Assembly (NCBI RefSeq): GCF_000384315.1 | Contig: NZ_ARVW01000001.1 | Location: forward strand, 372,001 to 436,000 | Source: Amycolatopsis nigrescens CSC17Ta-90 | GTDB taxonomy: Bacteria > Actinomycetota > Actinomycetes > Mycobacteriales > Pseudonocardiaceae | Length of the DNA: 64,000 nt | Direction: 5' to 3' | Shown: positions 15,658 to 24,689 of the stretch, one piece after another | Position numbering within the stretch: the stretch's first letter is position 1 | Layout of the letters: the number at the start of each line of letters is the position of its first letter | Position numbers and translations under genes: made by a program | The notes under the pieces: generated by a model | What the model was told of the DNA's origin: nothing | The model's database searches: none | The model's input: only the letters and a program-made list of their open reading frames with translations

Positions 15658-16710
15658 TCAGGTCAGGCGTGTGGTGGCGGTGCGCAGGGCGGCTTCGGCT
15701 TCGGTGCGCAGTTTCGCGATGATGTCGGCGGCCGGGCCCGCGCCGGCCAGCGAATAGGTCTGCCCGGCCCAGAGGGACATCGCTTCGGGATCTTCGGCGT
15801 CACCCGCGGCGGCGCGGATCGGCTTGCTCAAATGATGCAGCTGCGGGTACGCGGCCGGAGCTTCGGCGGAATGCTCCGCCAGGAACCGGTTCACCAGTCC
15901 GCGAGCGGGCTTGCCGCTGAACGCGCGGGTGAACGCGGTGAGCCTGCCGCCTTCGGCCAGCGCACGCTGCTGAACGGCTTTGGTACCCGCCTCGTCCGCG
16001 CGCAGGAACGCGGTGCCCAGCTGCGCGGCACAGGCCCCGGCCACCAGCACCGCCGCCACGTCCGCACCGTGCACCAGGCCACCGGTGGCGATCAGCGGCA
16101 GGCTGGTGCGCGCGGACACCAGCCGCAGCGCGGCGAGCAGGCCGTAGACCTCTCCCCCATCCGGCCGGTCCCCGTCATCGGTGAACAGGGCGCGGTGCCC
16201 GCCCGACTCGAATCCCTGCACGCACAGCGCATCCGCCCCCACCTCGGCGGCCAGCTCGGCCTCGTCCGGGCCGGTTACCGTGACCACCACCTTGCTGCCG
16301 ACCGCGTGCAGCCTGTCCACGTCCTCCTTGGACGGCCTGCCGAAGGTGAAGGAGACGACCGGAACCCGTTCGGCCACCACCACATCCAGCTTCGCCGGAT
16401 AGTCGTCGTCATCCCAGCGCGGCTCCCCCGGCTCGACCCCGTACCGACCCGCCTCCCCGGCCAGCCGCTCCCGGTAACCGGAAACATCCACAGTGGACTC
16501 AGGGCCGGGGACGAACAGGTTGACCCCGAACGGCTCACCGGTGAGCTCGCGCAGCCGCCCGATCTGACCGGTGAGGCCGCCGGCCTTGAGGTACCCGGCG
16601 GCGAGAAAGCCGAACCCGCCGGCCCGCGCCGCGGCCGCCACCAGCTCCGGCGTCGACGGGCCGCCCGCCATCGGAGCGGCGATCACCGGGAAGCGCAGAT
16701 TCTCGAACAT
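15658..16710 (-). CDS. Nitronate monooxygenase family FMN protein
   Basis: This 350-aa TIM-barrel flavoprotein opens with FPVIAAPMAGGPSTPELVAAA and contains ADALCVQGFESGGHR, where the His is the usual catalytic base of nitronate monooxygenases, and a phosphate-binding IATGGLVHGADV. It would oxidise alkyl nitronates (detoxifying 3-nitropropionate-like compounds). Enoyl reductase-like members share this fold, so the substrate is open. It is monocistronic and its start appears leaderless. Confidence 0.88.
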   Translation of the reverse strand: MFENLRFPVIAAPMAGGPSTPELVAAAARAGGFGFLAAGYLKAGGLTGQIGRLRELTGEPFGVNLFVPGPESTVDVSGYRERLAGEAGRYGVEPGEPRWDDDDYPAKLDVVVAERVPVVSFTFGRPSKEDVDRLHAVGSKVVVTVTGPDEAELAAEVGADALCVQGFESGGHRALFTDDGDRPDGGEVYGLLAALRLVSARTSLPLIATGGLVHGADVAAVLVAGACAAQLGTAFLRADEAGTKAVQQRALAEGGRLTAFTRAFSGKPARGLVNRFLAEHSAEAPAAYPQLHHLSKPIRAAAGDAEDPEAMSLWAGQTYSLAGAGPAADIIAKLRTEAEAALRTATTRLT

Positions 16711-16716
16711 GCCGAC

Positions 16717-16722
16717 AGCCTA
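16717..16722 (-). promoter_or_regulatory. -10 box of a leaderless-type start (nitronate monooxygenase)
   Basis: Read on the minus strand, TAGGCT lies 6 bases before the ATG at 16710, without a Shine-Dalgarno between. Confidence 0.45.
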
Positions 16723-16929
16723 CGAGCGCCCGCCACGGTGAGCGACGTCTCCTGCGCCACAGCGATATGACGGCCGCGTTACCGAACCCTCACTCCATCG
16801 AGGGCACCCCGTTTCATGATCGGAAACCGTGCGTAAACCGTCTTGATCGTCCGTTCGGCCCAGAGCACGCTCCGCCATACACGGACCACGGTTCGTGGGA
16901 AAATTTCCGTCGCAGAGAACGAGGAGATC

Positions 16930-17157
16930 ATGAGCGACTTCCAGGAAGCCCCCGCCACCAGCACGGACACCAAGGCCAAGCGCTGGACCAAGCGCGGTGT
17001 CGCGCTCGGCGTGATCACCGTGCCGCTGCTGGCGATGCTAGGTGGACAGGCCTCAGCCGCCGAACTGACCCCGATCGCGGAGTACCTCGACGAGACCATC
17101 GCGAGCACGTCGGCCGCACTGGTCGAAGCCCTCGGCGTGCTGCTCGGCGTCTCATAA
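16930..17157 (+). CDS. Small exported protein of unknown function
   Basis: This 75-aa product has a hydrophilic N-terminus (about 20 residues), a hydrophobic stretch GVALGVITVPLLAML and a probable signal-peptidase site after GQASA near residue 44. A short mature peptide of about 31 residues remains, rich in Thr, Ser and Leu. GAGGAGA precedes the ATG. The mature segment could form one amphipathic helix. No family is recognised; a secreted signalling or surface peptide is possible but unproven. Confidence 0.72.
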   Translation: MSDFQEAPATSTDTKAKRWTKRGVALGVITVPLLAMLGGQASAAELTPIAEYLDETIASTSAALVEALGVLLGVS

Positions 17158-17212
17158 CCGGACAGCCCGAGTTCGGCGTGCGCGACCGGTCCGCCCGGCC
17201 GGTCGCGCACGC

Positions 17213-17218
17213 TACCGT
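17213..17218 (+). promoter_or_regulatory. -10 box of a leaderless-type start (PPOX gene)
   Basis: TACCGT ends 6 bases before the ATG at 17225. The intervening GGTGGC does not make a usable ribosome site at that distance, so leaderless translation is likely. Confidence 0.45.
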
Positions 17219-17224
17219 GGTGGC

Positions 17225-17671
17225 ATGAGCCCCGACCTGGATCTCGTCCGGCGGCTGTCACAGGCCGAACACGGCCTCGCCACCATCGCGACCACCCGCC
17301 CGGACGGCACCGTGCACGCCTCCATCGTCAACGCCGGGGTGATCGACGACCCGGTGACCGGCAAGCCCTGCGTCGGTTTCGTGGCCCGCGGCGGCGTGCG
17401 CAAACTGGACCTCTTCCGCCGCAACGGGCAGGCCACCATCGTGTTCCGCCGCGGCTGGGAATGGGTCGCCGTGGACGGGCCGACCCACCTGATCGGCCCG
17501 GACGACCCGGACCCCGCCTTCGACCCCGCCGGCCTGCCCGAGCTGCTGCGTGACGTGTTCAAGGCGGCCACCGGCACCCACGACGACTGGGCCGAGTACG
17601 ACCGGGTGATGGCCACCGAACGCCGGGTCGCCGTGTTCATCGAAGCCGCCAGGATCACCGGCAACAGCTAG
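17225..17671 (+). CDS. Pyridoxamine 5'-phosphate oxidase-fold protein (F420/flavin-binding class)
   Basis: This 148-aa split-barrel protein starts LSQAEHGLATIATTRPDGTVH, the usual entry of actinobacterial PPOX-class enzymes, and has the paired R/K residues (GGVRKLDLFRR) that contact a cofactor phosphate. Many relatives bind F420 rather than FMN, which cannot be settled here. It ends overlapping the convergent imine reductase-like gene by four bases. Confidence 0.85.
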   Translation: MSPDLDLVRRLSQAEHGLATIATTRPDGTVHASIVNAGVIDDPVTGKPCVGFVARGGVRKLDLFRRNGQATIVFRRGWEWVAVDGPTHLIGPDDPDPAFDPAGLPELLRDVFKAATGTHDDWAEYDRVMATERRVAVFIEAARITGNS

Positions 17672-18546
17672 CGGGGTTTGGCGAACTCCTCGATCAGCAC
17701 GGGATACTGCTCCCCGCCGTGCCCGGCGGCGATCGCGCGGTCGGCCATCGCCTTGATCAGCTTCGGCAGTTCGGCGTTGACCCCCACCGCCTCGCTCTCC
17801 TCGATCAGGTGCGCCATCGCCCGTACATCGGTCTCCAGGGCGGACACCTCGGCCGGGAAGGAACCGTTGTCGATCTGCTCGGCATACCCGGGCAGCCAGT
17901 CGGCCACCCCGGCGGCGATCTGCCGCGCGAACGGCGCGAACGTCGCGGCGTCCACACCGGCCGTCCTGAGCAGGGCGGTGCCCTGGAGCCAGGCGTTCAG
18001 CACGCTCCACATCATGGCCAGGCCGGCCACGTCGTACAGGGACGCCAGCCCGTGGTCCGCGCCGAGGTAGGTGACCGTGCCGAGCGCTTCGAGGGTCGCC
18101 TGGTGCGCCTCGAAATCCGGCCGCGGCCCGCTGTGCAGGAGCACCGCCTCGGCGGTCCCGATCGCGGGCGGGATGGCCATGATGGCACCGTCCAGATAGC
18201 GGGCGCCCCGCTGCTCGGCCCACCGGGCGGCTGCCCTGGCCTGAGCCGAGTCGCCCGAGGTCAGGTTGACCAACATCGTGCCGTCCAGCTCGACGTCGGG
18301 TGCACCGAGCAACTCGCGCATGGCCTGGTAGTCGGTGACGCAGATGATCGTCAGGGAACTCGCCTTGAGCGCGTCGCCCACCGTCAGCGCCAGCCGCGCC
18401 CCCTCGGCCACCAGCCGGTCGGCCTTGGCGGCCGTGCGGTTCCACACGGTCGTGGGATGTCCGGCCTTCAGGAACGCGGCGGCGAGCGCACGGCCCATCA
18501 GCCCGAGGCCGATGACCGTCACGGGTGTATCGGTTTTCTTGGTCAT
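17668..18546 (-). CDS. Imine reductase-like NADP-dependent dehydrogenase
   Basis: This 292-aa beta-hydroxyacid dehydrogenase-superfamily protein has the Rossmann motif GLGLMGRALAAAFLKAG and then WNRT, where Arg suits NADPH. The phrase LDGAIMAIPPAIGT and the helical C-terminal domain containing LYDVAGLAMMW match the imine reductase (IRED) branch better than 6-phosphogluconate or 3-hydroxyisobutyrate dehydrogenases, whose catalytic Lys is absent. The Asp in LYDVAG is at the position of the proton donor in many IREDs. The gene is divergent from a MerR regulator 50 bases away, which probably controls it. Confidence 0.85.
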   Translation of the reverse strand: MTKKTDTPVTVIGLGLMGRALAAAFLKAGHPTTVWNRTAAKADRLVAEGARLALTVGDALKASSLTIICVTDYQAMRELLGAPDVELDGTMLVNLTSGDSAQARAAARWAEQRGARYLDGAIMAIPPAIGTAEAVLLHSGPRPDFEAHQATLEALGTVTYLGADHGLASLYDVAGLAMMWSVLNAWLQGTALLRTAGVDAATFAPFARQIAAGVADWLPGYAEQIDNGSFPAEVSALETDVRAMAHLIEESEAVGVNAELPKLIKAMADRAIAAGHGGEQYPVLIEEFAKPR

Positions 18547-18596
18547 GGCAACATCGTCAACGTTGATACCGGTGTGAAGGTCAAGGGGGAGTTTCG

Positions 18597-19004
18597 ATGC
18601 GGATCGGGGAACTGGGTCGCCGGACGGGCGTCAACACCCACCAGCTGCGCTACTACGAGGCACAGGGCCTGCTGGAGGCGGACCGCGGCGCGAACGGCTA
18701 CCGCGAGTACGACGAGCACGCCGTGCTGCGGGTGAAGCAGATCCGGCACCTGCTCGACGCCGGTCTGTCTTCCGAGGACATCGCGTACCTGCTGCCCTGC
18801 GCGGTCGGCGAGGCCCCGGAACTGCTCGGGTGCCCCGACTTGCTGGCCGCGATGCGGTCACGGCTGCGGCGGCTGGAGGACCAGCTGGACCGGCTGGCCC
18901 GGTCGCGCGACGCGCTCACCGGCTACATCGCCGCGGCCGAGCGGACGGGCAGCGAGAGCTACCCGCCCTTCGACGGCACCGACCTGGAGTCCGTCCCCGC
19001 CTGA
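18597..19004 (+). CDS. MerR-family transcriptional regulator
   Basis: This 135-aa regulator has an N-terminal winged HTH (MRIGELGRRTGVNTHQLRYY), a coiled-coil dimer helix (MRSRLRRLEDQLDRLA) and a short C-terminus. Two cysteines (LPCAV and LGCPD) lie where effector or metal ligands occur in some members. The shared 50-base gap with the imine reductase gene contains, on that gene's strand, TTGACC (18584-18579) and a long 19-base spacer before TGACGA, the stretched promoter typical of MerR targets. Repression and activation by DNA unwinding at this site is inferred. Confidence 0.88.
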   Translation: MRIGELGRRTGVNTHQLRYYEAQGLLEADRGANGYREYDEHAVLRVKQIRHLLDAGLSSEDIAYLLPCAVGEAPELLGCPDLLAAMRSRLRRLEDQLDRLARSRDALTGYIAAAERTGSESYPPFDGTDLESVPA

Positions 19005-19005
19005 G

Positions 19006-20865
19006 CTACTTCTTGCCCTTGCCCTTGTCGCCACTGTCCTCAGTGGACAGTGCGGCGACGAAGGCCTCCTGCGGGACCTCGACCCGGCCGACGGTCTTCA
19101 TCCGCTTCTTGCCTTCCTTCTGCTTCTCCAGCAGCTTCCGCTTACGCGAGATGTCGCCGCCGTAGCACTTCGCGAGCACGTCCTTGCGAATCGCGCGGAT
19201 CGTCTCCCTGGCGATGATCCTGGCGCCGATCGCGGCCTGGATCGGCACCTCGAACTGCTGGCGCGGGATCAGCTCGCGCAACCGGGTGGCCATCTTGTTG
19301 CCGTAGGCGTACGCGCCGTCCTTGTGCACGATCGCGGAGAAGGCGTCCACCGCCTCGCCCTGCAGCAGGATGTCCACCTTCACCAGGTCGGCCTTCTGCT
19401 CACCGGCCTCTTCGTAGTCCAGCGAGGCGTAGCCGCGGGTGCGGGACTTCAGCGAGTCGAAGAAGTCGAAGATGATCTCCGCCAGCGGCAGGTGGTAGCG
19501 CAGTTCGACGCGCTCCTCGGACAGGTAGTCCATGCCCAGCAGCTGGCCGCGCTTGCCCTGGCAGAGCTCCATGATCGCGCCGATGAACTCCGACGGCGCG
19601 ATCACCGTGACCTTGCTCAGCGGCTCGTGCACCTCGGCGATCTTCCCGCCGGTCGGCCAGTCGGACGGGTTGGTCACCACCACCTCGGTGCCCTCTTCCA
19701 GGTAGACCTGGTAGACCACGTTCGGCGCGGTGGAGATCAGGTCCAGCCCGAACTCGCGCTCCAGCCGCTCCCTGGTGATCTCCAGGTGCAGCAGCCCGAG
19801 GAAGCCGCAGCGGAAGCCGAACCCCAGCGCCACCGAGGTCTCCGGCTCGTAGGTCAGCGCCGCGTCGTTGAGCTGGAGCTTGTCCAGCGCCTCCCGCAGC
19901 ACCGGGTAGTCCGAGCCGTCCACCGGGTAGAGCCCGGAGTAGACCATCGGCTTCGGCTCGCGGTAGCCGGTCAGCGGCTCGGTGGCGCCCTTGCGCTCGG
20001 AGGTCACCGTGTCCCCGACCCTGGACTGGCGGACGTCCTTCACGCCGGTGATCAGGTACCCCACCTCGCCGACCCCGAGGCCCTTGCTGGGCTTGGGATC
20101 CGGCGACACGATGCCCACCTCGAGCAGCTCGTGCGTGGCGTTGGTGGACATCATCCTGATCCGCTCGCGCGGGGTGATCTTGCCGTCCACCACGCGGATG
20201 TAGGTGACCACGCCGCGGTAGGTGTCGTACACCGAGTCGAAGATCATCGCGCGGGCAGGCGCGTCCGGGTCGCCCTGCGGCGGCGGCACCTGGCGCACCG
20301 CCTCGTCCAGCAGCTCGCGCACCCCGGCGCCGGTCTTCGCGGACACCCGCAGCACGTCCGACGGGTCGCAGCCCACGATGTGCGCCAGCTCTGCCGCGTA
20401 CTTGTCCGGCTCGGCGGCCGGCAGGTCGATCTTGTTCAGCACCGGGATGATGTGCAGGTCCTTGTCCAGTGCCAGGTACAGGTTCGCCAGTGTCTGCGCC
20501 TCGATCCCCTGCGCGGCGTCGACCAGCAGGATCGCGCCTTCGCATGCCTCCAGCGCCCGTGACACCTCGTAGGTGAAGTCCACGTGGCCCGGTGTGTCGA
20601 TCAGGTGCAGCACGTGGTCCTGACCGTCCACGTTCCACGGCAGCCGCACGTTCTGCGCCTTGATCGTGATGCCGCGTTCCCGCTCGATGTCCATCCGGTC
20701 CAGGTACTGGGCCCGCATCGCCCTGTCCTCGATCACACCGGTGAGCTGCAGCATCCGGTCGGCCAGGGTGGACTTGCCGTGGTCGATGTGCGCGATGATG
20801 CAGAAGTTCCGGATCAGCTCCGGCGGCGTGAAGGTGGTGTCGGCCAGCGTGCCAGTCGCAGTCAC
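19006..20865 (-). CDS. lepA: Elongation factor 4 (LepA), ribosome back-translocase GTPase
   Basis: This 619-aa translational GTPase has the P-loop AHIDHGKST near residue 27, then [12 protein letters not shown] and the EF-G-like domains. The LepA-specific C-terminal domain ends in a Lys-rich tail ([12 protein letters not shown] ... GKGKK). It binds stalled ribosomes and is conserved in all actinobacteria. The GTG at 20865 is used because the family N-terminus ([20 protein letters not shown]) begins about 16 residues later and GAGGA lies about 9 bases upstream; the frame is open further upstream without homologous sequence. The matching mycobacterial gene is Rv2404c. Confidence 0.97.
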   Translation of the reverse strand: MTATGTLADTTFTPPELIRNFCIIAHIDHGKSTLADRMLQLTGVIEDRAMRAQYLDRMDIERERGITIKAQNVRLPWNVDGQDHVLHLIDTPGHVDFTYEVSRALEACEGAILLVDAAQGIEAQTLANLYLALDKDLHIIPVLNKIDLPAAEPDKYAAELAHIVGCDPSDVLRVSAKTGAGVRELLDEAVRQVPPPQGDPDAPARAMIFDSVYDTYRGVVTYIRVVDGKITPRERIRMMSTNATHELLEVGIVSPDPKPSKGLGVGEVGYLITGVKDVRQSRVGDTVTSERKGATEPLTGYREPKPMVYSGLYPVDGSDYPVLREALDKLQLNDAALTYEPETSVALGFGFRCGFLGLLHLEITRERLEREFGLDLISTAPNVVYQVYLEEGTEVVVTNPSDWPTGGKIAEVHEPLSKVTVIAPSEFIGAIMELCQGKRGQLLGMDYLSEERVELRYHLPLAEIIFDFFDSLKSRTRGYASLDYEEAGEQKADLVKVDILLQGEAVDAFSAIVHKDGAYAYGNKMATRLRELIPRQQFEVPIQAAIGARIIARETIRAIRKDVLAKCYGGDISRKRKLLEKQKEGKKRMKTVGRVEVPQEAFVAALSTEDSGDKGKGKK

Positions 20866-21007
20866 TCGTGTGGTCCTCGGGGAAGCAGGGGGTGGCGTCG
20901 TCGGTATCCGGTCTGGATATCGCTGTCCATCGTCCCATGACCCCGGCGGGTGTGTTTGGGGGTCATCCCCGATGCGGCACCGGCACCGTCCGTGTTGACC
21001 TCGAAGT

Positions 21008-21607
21008 ATGGGTAATTCGATGTCGCAGGTACTGGATCGGGCCTTCGGGCACCCGCGTGGCCTGCTCGGCAGGCTGGGCGGCGCGCTGATGGCGCACGGC
21101 AACGCGGAGACCGAACGGCGCGTGGTGGAAGTGGCCAGGATCACGTCCGCGGAAACCGTGCTGGTGCTCGGGCCGGGACCGGGGATCGGCCTGCTCGCCG
21201 CCGCGGAGCGCGCCGCGACCACGATCGGCGTGGACCCCTCCGAGGAGATGCTGGCCCGCTGCCGCGACCGCTGCTCCGCGCTCGTCGAAGGCGGCACCGT
21301 GGAGCTGCGCCGCGGCGACGCGGAGCACCCCGGGCAGCCGGAAGCCTCGGTGGACGTCGCGCTCAGCGTGAACAACGTGCAGCTCTGGCCGGACCGCGCC
21401 GCCGGGTTCGCCGGGCTCTACCGCGCGCTGCGCCCCGGCGGGCGGCTGGTGCTCTCCGCGCACGAGAAGTGGCTGCCGGTGTCGCGGCACCGGCTGGCCG
21501 ACGAGGTCGCCGCGGCCGGCTTCACCGACCTGCAGACCTGGGTATGGCAGCCACCCGGCCGGACCCCGCTCGCCGCCCAGCTACGCGCGTACCGCCCTGC
21601 CGAGTAG
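21008..21607 (+). CDS. Class I SAM-dependent methyltransferase
   Basis: This 199-aa Rossmann-fold methyltransferase has [17 protein letters not shown] (motif I, SAM binding) and the acidic [11 protein letters not shown] (motif II), followed by a central NNVQLWPD and [12 protein letters not shown]. The substrate is unknown; the size and motifs are those of the generic ubiE/small-molecule group. It is divergent from lepA with a 142-base gap. Confidence 0.85.
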   Translation: MGNSMSQVLDRAFGHPRGLLGRLGGALMAHGNAETERRVVEVARITSAETVLVLGPGPGIGLLAAAERAATTIGVDPSEEMLARCRDRCSALVEGGTVELRRGDAEHPGQPEASVDVALSVNNVQLWPDRAAGFAGLYRALRPGGRLVLSAHEKWLPVSRHRLADEVAAAGFTDLQTWVWQPPGRTPLAAQLRAYRPAE

Positions 21608-21615
21608 CTGTGCCG

Positions 21616-21993
21616 TCACTGCCGGACGTCGGTTCTCAGCGGGTGATCCGCGGGGATCTGCACCAGCACGATCCGGGTGCCGTCCGGATCGGAGATCCAG
21701 GCCTCGTCCAGGCCCCACGGCTCCCGGCGCGGTTCGCGGTCCGGGACGACGCCCTTGGCCCGCAGCTCCGCGATGGTGGCCGGCAGGTCACGGACCTGGA
21801 GCCACAGCGCGACATCCGGACTGGCGCCCGCATCACCACGGCCGACCAGCTCCAGGAAGCCCTGACCGAGGAAGAACACCGTGCCCCCGGGGAACGTCCG
21901 GTAGATCGCCAGGCCCAGGGTGTCGCGATAGAAGACGGTCGACTTCTCCGGGTCACTGGGTTTCAGCAGCACCCTGCTGCTCAGCACGTCCAT
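21616..21993 (-). CDS. Glyoxalase/bleomycin-resistance-fold protein
   Basis: This 125-aa vicinal-oxygen-chelate protein has two beta-alpha-beta-beta-beta halves (SRVLLKPSDPEKSTVFYRDT ... AWISDPDGTRIVLVQ). Glu in FLELVG and other polar residues could form the metal or ligand site. It may be a drug-binding resistance protein, a lyase or an epimerase. ATG 21993 (GGAAGTGGCC upstream) is preferred over an upstream in-frame ATG because it matches the domain start. Confidence 0.85.
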   Translation of the reverse strand: MDVLSSRVLLKPSDPEKSTVFYRDTLGLAIYRTFPGGTVFFLGQGFLELVGRGDAGASPDVALWLQVRDLPATIAELRAKGVVPDREPRREPWGLDEAWISDPDGTRIVLVQIPADHPLRTDVRQ

Positions 21994-22015
21994 GGCCACT
22001 TCCCTACCGGAGCGC

Positions 22016-22891
22016 TCAGGACGCCGCAATCGCGGCGATACCGCCCAGCACAATCAGCGAGCCGGTCAGCCGGCGCACCGGATGGGCCTCGTCGAGCACC
22101 AGCCAGGCGGCCAGCCCGCCGAGCACGATGCTCAGCTCCCTGGCCGGCGCGACCAGGCTCACCGGCGCCCGTTGCAGCGCGAAGAGCACCAACGCGTACG
22201 CCACCGGCGACAGCAGGCCGATCACCAGCGCCTCCCGCCAGTGCTCCCGCCACAACCGGGCCACCGTGTCCCCGTGCCGCCGGGCGTAGGGCGCGAGCAG
22301 GGCGCTCTGCAGCACTGAGCCGGCGCACAGGTAGACCACCGGCGGCACCGCCAGCGCGTTGACCGAGTGGTCGTCCCAGAGCGTGTACGCGGCGATCGTC
22401 GCCCCGGTCAGCAGCCCGTAGCCGACCCCGGCCCGCCGGGCCCGCCGGTCGGCCACCGAGCCGCCGCCGCCACCGGCCGAGCCGATCACCAGCACCCCGG
22501 CGATCACCAGCGCGGCGCCGGCAAGGCCGAGCACCCCCGGCCGTTCCCCGAACAGCACCACCGCGGCCAAGACCGACAGCAGCGGGCCGGTGCCGCGCGC
22601 CAGCGGGTAGACCACCGAGAGGTCGCCGACCGTGTAACCGCGCTGCAGCACGATTCCGTACACGATGTGCAGCACCGCGTTGCCCACCACCGCCGGCAAC
22701 CATGTCCACTGTGGACGCTGCGGGTCCAGCACCAGCAGCACGGTGGCGACCGGAACCAGCGCCACCGCGGACACCGAGTAGTAGAGGAAGACCAGGGCCG
22801 CACCACCGCCGGGCACCCGCTTCGCGGCCAGATTCCACAGCGCGTGCAAAACCGCCGCAACCACAACGAAAACCAGAGCCGTGCCGTTCAC
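22016..22891 (-). CDS. EamA-family (drug/metabolite superfamily) transporter
   Basis: This 291-aa membrane protein has about ten helices in two EamA repeats. The first repeat starts VVAAVLHALWNLAAKRV and the second contains ALVIGLLSPVAYALVLFAL and a PVSLVAPARELSIVLGGLAAW loop. It probably exports or imports a small metabolite. The GTG start has AAGGG 8 bases upstream, and directly beyond that is a 24-bp perfect palindrome (22906-22929) that may be an operator. It lies 22 bases upstream of the glyoxalase-fold gene on the same strand and could be cotranscribed with it. Confidence 0.87.
   Translation of the reverse strand: MNGTALVFVVVAAVLHALWNLAAKRVPGGGAALVFLYYSVSAVALVPVATVLLVLDPQRPQWTWLPAVVGNAVLHIVYGIVLQRGYTVGDLSVVYPLARGTGPLLSVLAAVVLFGERPGVLGLAGAALVIAGVLVIGSAGGGGGSVADRRARRAGVGYGLLTGATIAAYTLWDDHSVNALAVPPVVYLCAGSVLQSALLAPYARRHGDTVARLWREHWREALVIGLLSPVAYALVLFALQRAPVSLVAPARELSIVLGGLAAWLVLDEAHPVRRLTGSLIVLGGIAAIAAS
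22704..22716. repeat. Example of a recurring 13-bp quasi-palindrome (GTCCNNWNNGGAC)
   Basis: GTCCACTGTGGAC here is one of a family with GTCC and GGAC half-sites and A or T at the centre. Other copies: 3669-3681, 5278-5290, 5941-5953, 19035-19047, 34404-34416, 37731-37743, 51355-51367, 52207-52219 and 63499-63511. Copies with one mismatch in a half-site are at 5185-5197, 6214-6226 and 16486-16498. Nearly all lie inside genes on both strands, commonly read as Ser-x-Val-Asp with a rare middle codon. Confidence 0.5.
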
Positions 22892-22905
22892 CAGAGAACC
22901 CTTCA

Positions 22906-22929
22906 GGTGTTTCGCGCGCGCGAAACACC
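22906..22929. promoter_or_regulatory. 24-bp perfect palindrome upstream of the EamA transporter gene
   Basis: GGTGTTTCGCGC is followed immediately by its exact reverse complement. The palindrome ends about 15 bases before the transporter start and touches its ribosome site region. Length, perfection and position fit a repressor operator or a leader hairpin. The cognate regulator is not in the immediate neighbourhood. Confidence 0.5.
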
Positions 22930-23240
22930 GGGTCCTCCAGGCTTTTGTCCCGTCAGATGAACGACCGGGCCCTTGACCGGCCGATGGTGCCGCTCGGACC
23001 AGACCCGCCGACCCTGGTTGGATGTACTCGAACGCTCGCAGCGGCGGGCCGGCGACGGAACCCTAGGCACTGCGCCCGCCAGGCTACACCCCCTCCGGGC
23101 CACCCCGGCCGCGCTGTTAGACTTCCCGCTCGTTGCCGTGTGGCATTCCGCCAGGGAGGAAGCCTGGCTCCCGGAGAACGGGAGGCAGGGCCACTACGAC
23201 ACGGCACGAACTCTCCCGAGACGATCCAAGGAGCGCCCGC
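22930..23240 (+). other. Non-coding gap before rpsT (rpsT leader/promoter region)
   Basis: No convincing gene is seen in these 311 bases between the palindrome and rpsT. A TAGACT box at about 23119-23124 is a plausible -10 element for rpsT, leaving a leader of about 110 bases that contains GC-rich inverted segments. S20 genes are often autoregulated through their leader, but no specific structure could be established here. Confidence 0.4.
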
Positions 23241-23501
23241 GTGGCCAACATCAAGTCGCAGATGAAGCGCAACAAGACCAACGAGAAGGCGCGCCAGCGC
23301 AATCAGTCGATCAAGTCCTCGGTGAAGACCGCGATCCGCAAGTTCCGTGAGGCCGCCGACGCCGGCGACAAGGACAAGGCCCTCGAGCTTCAGCGTGAAG
23401 CGGCCAAGAAGTTGGACAAGGCCGCCAGTAAGGGTGTGCTGCACCCGAACCAGGCCGCCAACAAGAAGTCGGCGATGGCGAAGCGCGCCAACCAGGTCTG
23501 A
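23241..23501 (+). CDS. rpsT: 30S ribosomal protein S20
   Basis: This 86-aa basic, all-helical protein starts [20 protein letters not shown] and ends [14 protein letters not shown], the classic S20 sequence that binds 16S rRNA. The GTG start at 23241 has AAGGAG about 9 bases upstream. It is followed by an intrinsic terminator and is convergent with holA, as in M. tuberculosis (Rv2412/Rv2413c). Confidence 0.97.
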   Translation: MANIKSQMKRNKTNEKARQRNQSIKSSVKTAIRKFREAADAGDKDKALELQREAAKKLDKAASKGVLHPNQAANKKSAMAKRANQV

Positions 23502-23521
23502 GCCGGTTTTCCGGCCGAGGA

Positions 23522-23553
23522 GCCCCGGTGACCCGACGGTCGCCGGGGCTTTT
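23522..23553 (+). terminator. Intrinsic terminator of rpsT
   Basis: GCCCCGGTGAC (23522-23532) pairs with GTCGCCGGGGC (23539-23549), with one G-T pair and a six-base loop, and is followed by TTTT. It starts 20 bases after the stop and also faces the holA stop at 23556. Confidence 0.85.
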
Positions 23554-23555
23554 CG

Positions 23556-24536
23556 CTATCGCTTGTCCTTCGCGGCCACCAGTTCCAGCACCGCGCGCTC
23601 CAGCGCGTAGTCCGGATCGGCCGCGGCGCCCTTCACCTCGGCGTTGAGCCTGGCCACGATCTGCATCGCGTCCGCGAGCCCGTCGGGCCCCCAGCCACGG
23701 GACTGGCCCTGCGCCTTGCGGATCTTCCACGGCGGCATGCCCAGCTCGCCCGCCATCTGGTTCGGGTTGCCCCGGCCGGCGGCGCTCACCCTGGCGATGG
23801 TGCGCACCGCGTCCGCCAGCGCGTCCGCGACCAGCACGTGCGGCACGCCGATCAGCATCGCCCAGCGCACCGACTCCAGCGCCGCGGCCCGCTCCCCGGC
23901 GACCGCCTTCTCGGCCACCGCGAACCCGGTCACGTCCGCCCGACCGCGGTGGTACCGGCGGACCGCCTGTTCGTCCACCGTGCCGCCGGCGTCGGCCACC
24001 AGCTGGGCGGCCGCCGAAGCCAGCTCGCGCAGATCCGAGCCCACCGTGTCGATCAGCGCGGCCACCCCCGCCGCGTCGATCCGCCCGCCGGCCTGGCGCA
24101 CCTCGTTGCGGACGAAGGCCTCCCGCTCGGCCGGCTTGGTGATCTTGGCGCACTCCACGATCTCCGCCTTGGCCTTGCGCAGGGCCACCGGCAGCGCCTT
24201 GGCCGCCTTGCTCCGGCCGCCGCCGCTGTGCACCACCACGAGCACCACCCCGTCGGCGGGATTCGCCACGTAGGCCAGCACCGCGTCCGCGATCTCCTGC
24301 GAGATGTCCTGCGCGGACTCCAGCACGATCACCCTGCCCTCGCTGAACAGCGAGGGGCTGACCATCTCCAGAAGTGCGGGACCTGTGAGTTCGGACACCC
24401 GCACCCTGGTCAGGTCCGCGGTCGAATCCACCAGCCTGGCCGCGGTGAGCGCGTTGCGCACGGCACGCTCGATAAGCAGCTCTTCTTCACCGAGAACGAG
24501 GTACAGCGGGGCGGGGGTAGCGGCTGGCGCGGTCAC
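23556..24536 (-). CDS. holA: DNA polymerase III delta subunit
   Basis: This 326-aa clamp-loader subunit begins APLYLVLGEEELLIERAV, typical of HolA. It has the AAA+-like fold without ATPase motifs and a C-terminal collar domain (RRYHRGRADVTGFAVAEKAV ... GMPPWKIRKAQGQSRGW). Delta opens the beta sliding clamp in the clamp-loader complex. The GTG at 24536 is chosen because the domain begins about eight residues later. It is divergent from the SAM-riboswitch-controlled thrC. Confidence 0.95.
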   Translation of the reverse strand: MTAPAATPAPLYLVLGEEELLIERAVRNALTAARLVDSTADLTRVRVSELTGPALLEMVSPSLFSEGRVIVLESAQDISQEIADAVLAYVANPADGVVLVVVHSGGGRSKAAKALPVALRKAKAEIVECAKITKPAEREAFVRNEVRQAGGRIDAAGVAALIDTVGSDLRELASAAAQLVADAGGTVDEQAVRRYHRGRADVTGFAVAEKAVAGERAAALESVRWAMLIGVPHVLVADALADAVRTIARVSAAGRGNPNQMAGELGMPPWKIRKAQGQSRGWGPDGLADAMQIVARLNAEVKGAAADPDYALERAVLELVAAKDKR

Positions 24537-24689
24537 GCCGCCGATCCTCCCACGCCACGACGACACCGACGGCCGGGACGCCCGCATGCCGGGCAGCGGA
24601 CGAACGGGTGTGGCAGAACGCCGTCTCGATGTCGTACGGTGTCTTCGAGGCAGCCCGCGGTCCAGCCGTGCCGGCAGCCGACAACCGAA

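Noticed and set aside
22930..23240. Possible riboswitch or regulatory RNA between the EamA gene and rpsT
   Set aside because: No known riboswitch core could be matched. GC-rich inverted segments are not distinctive enough.
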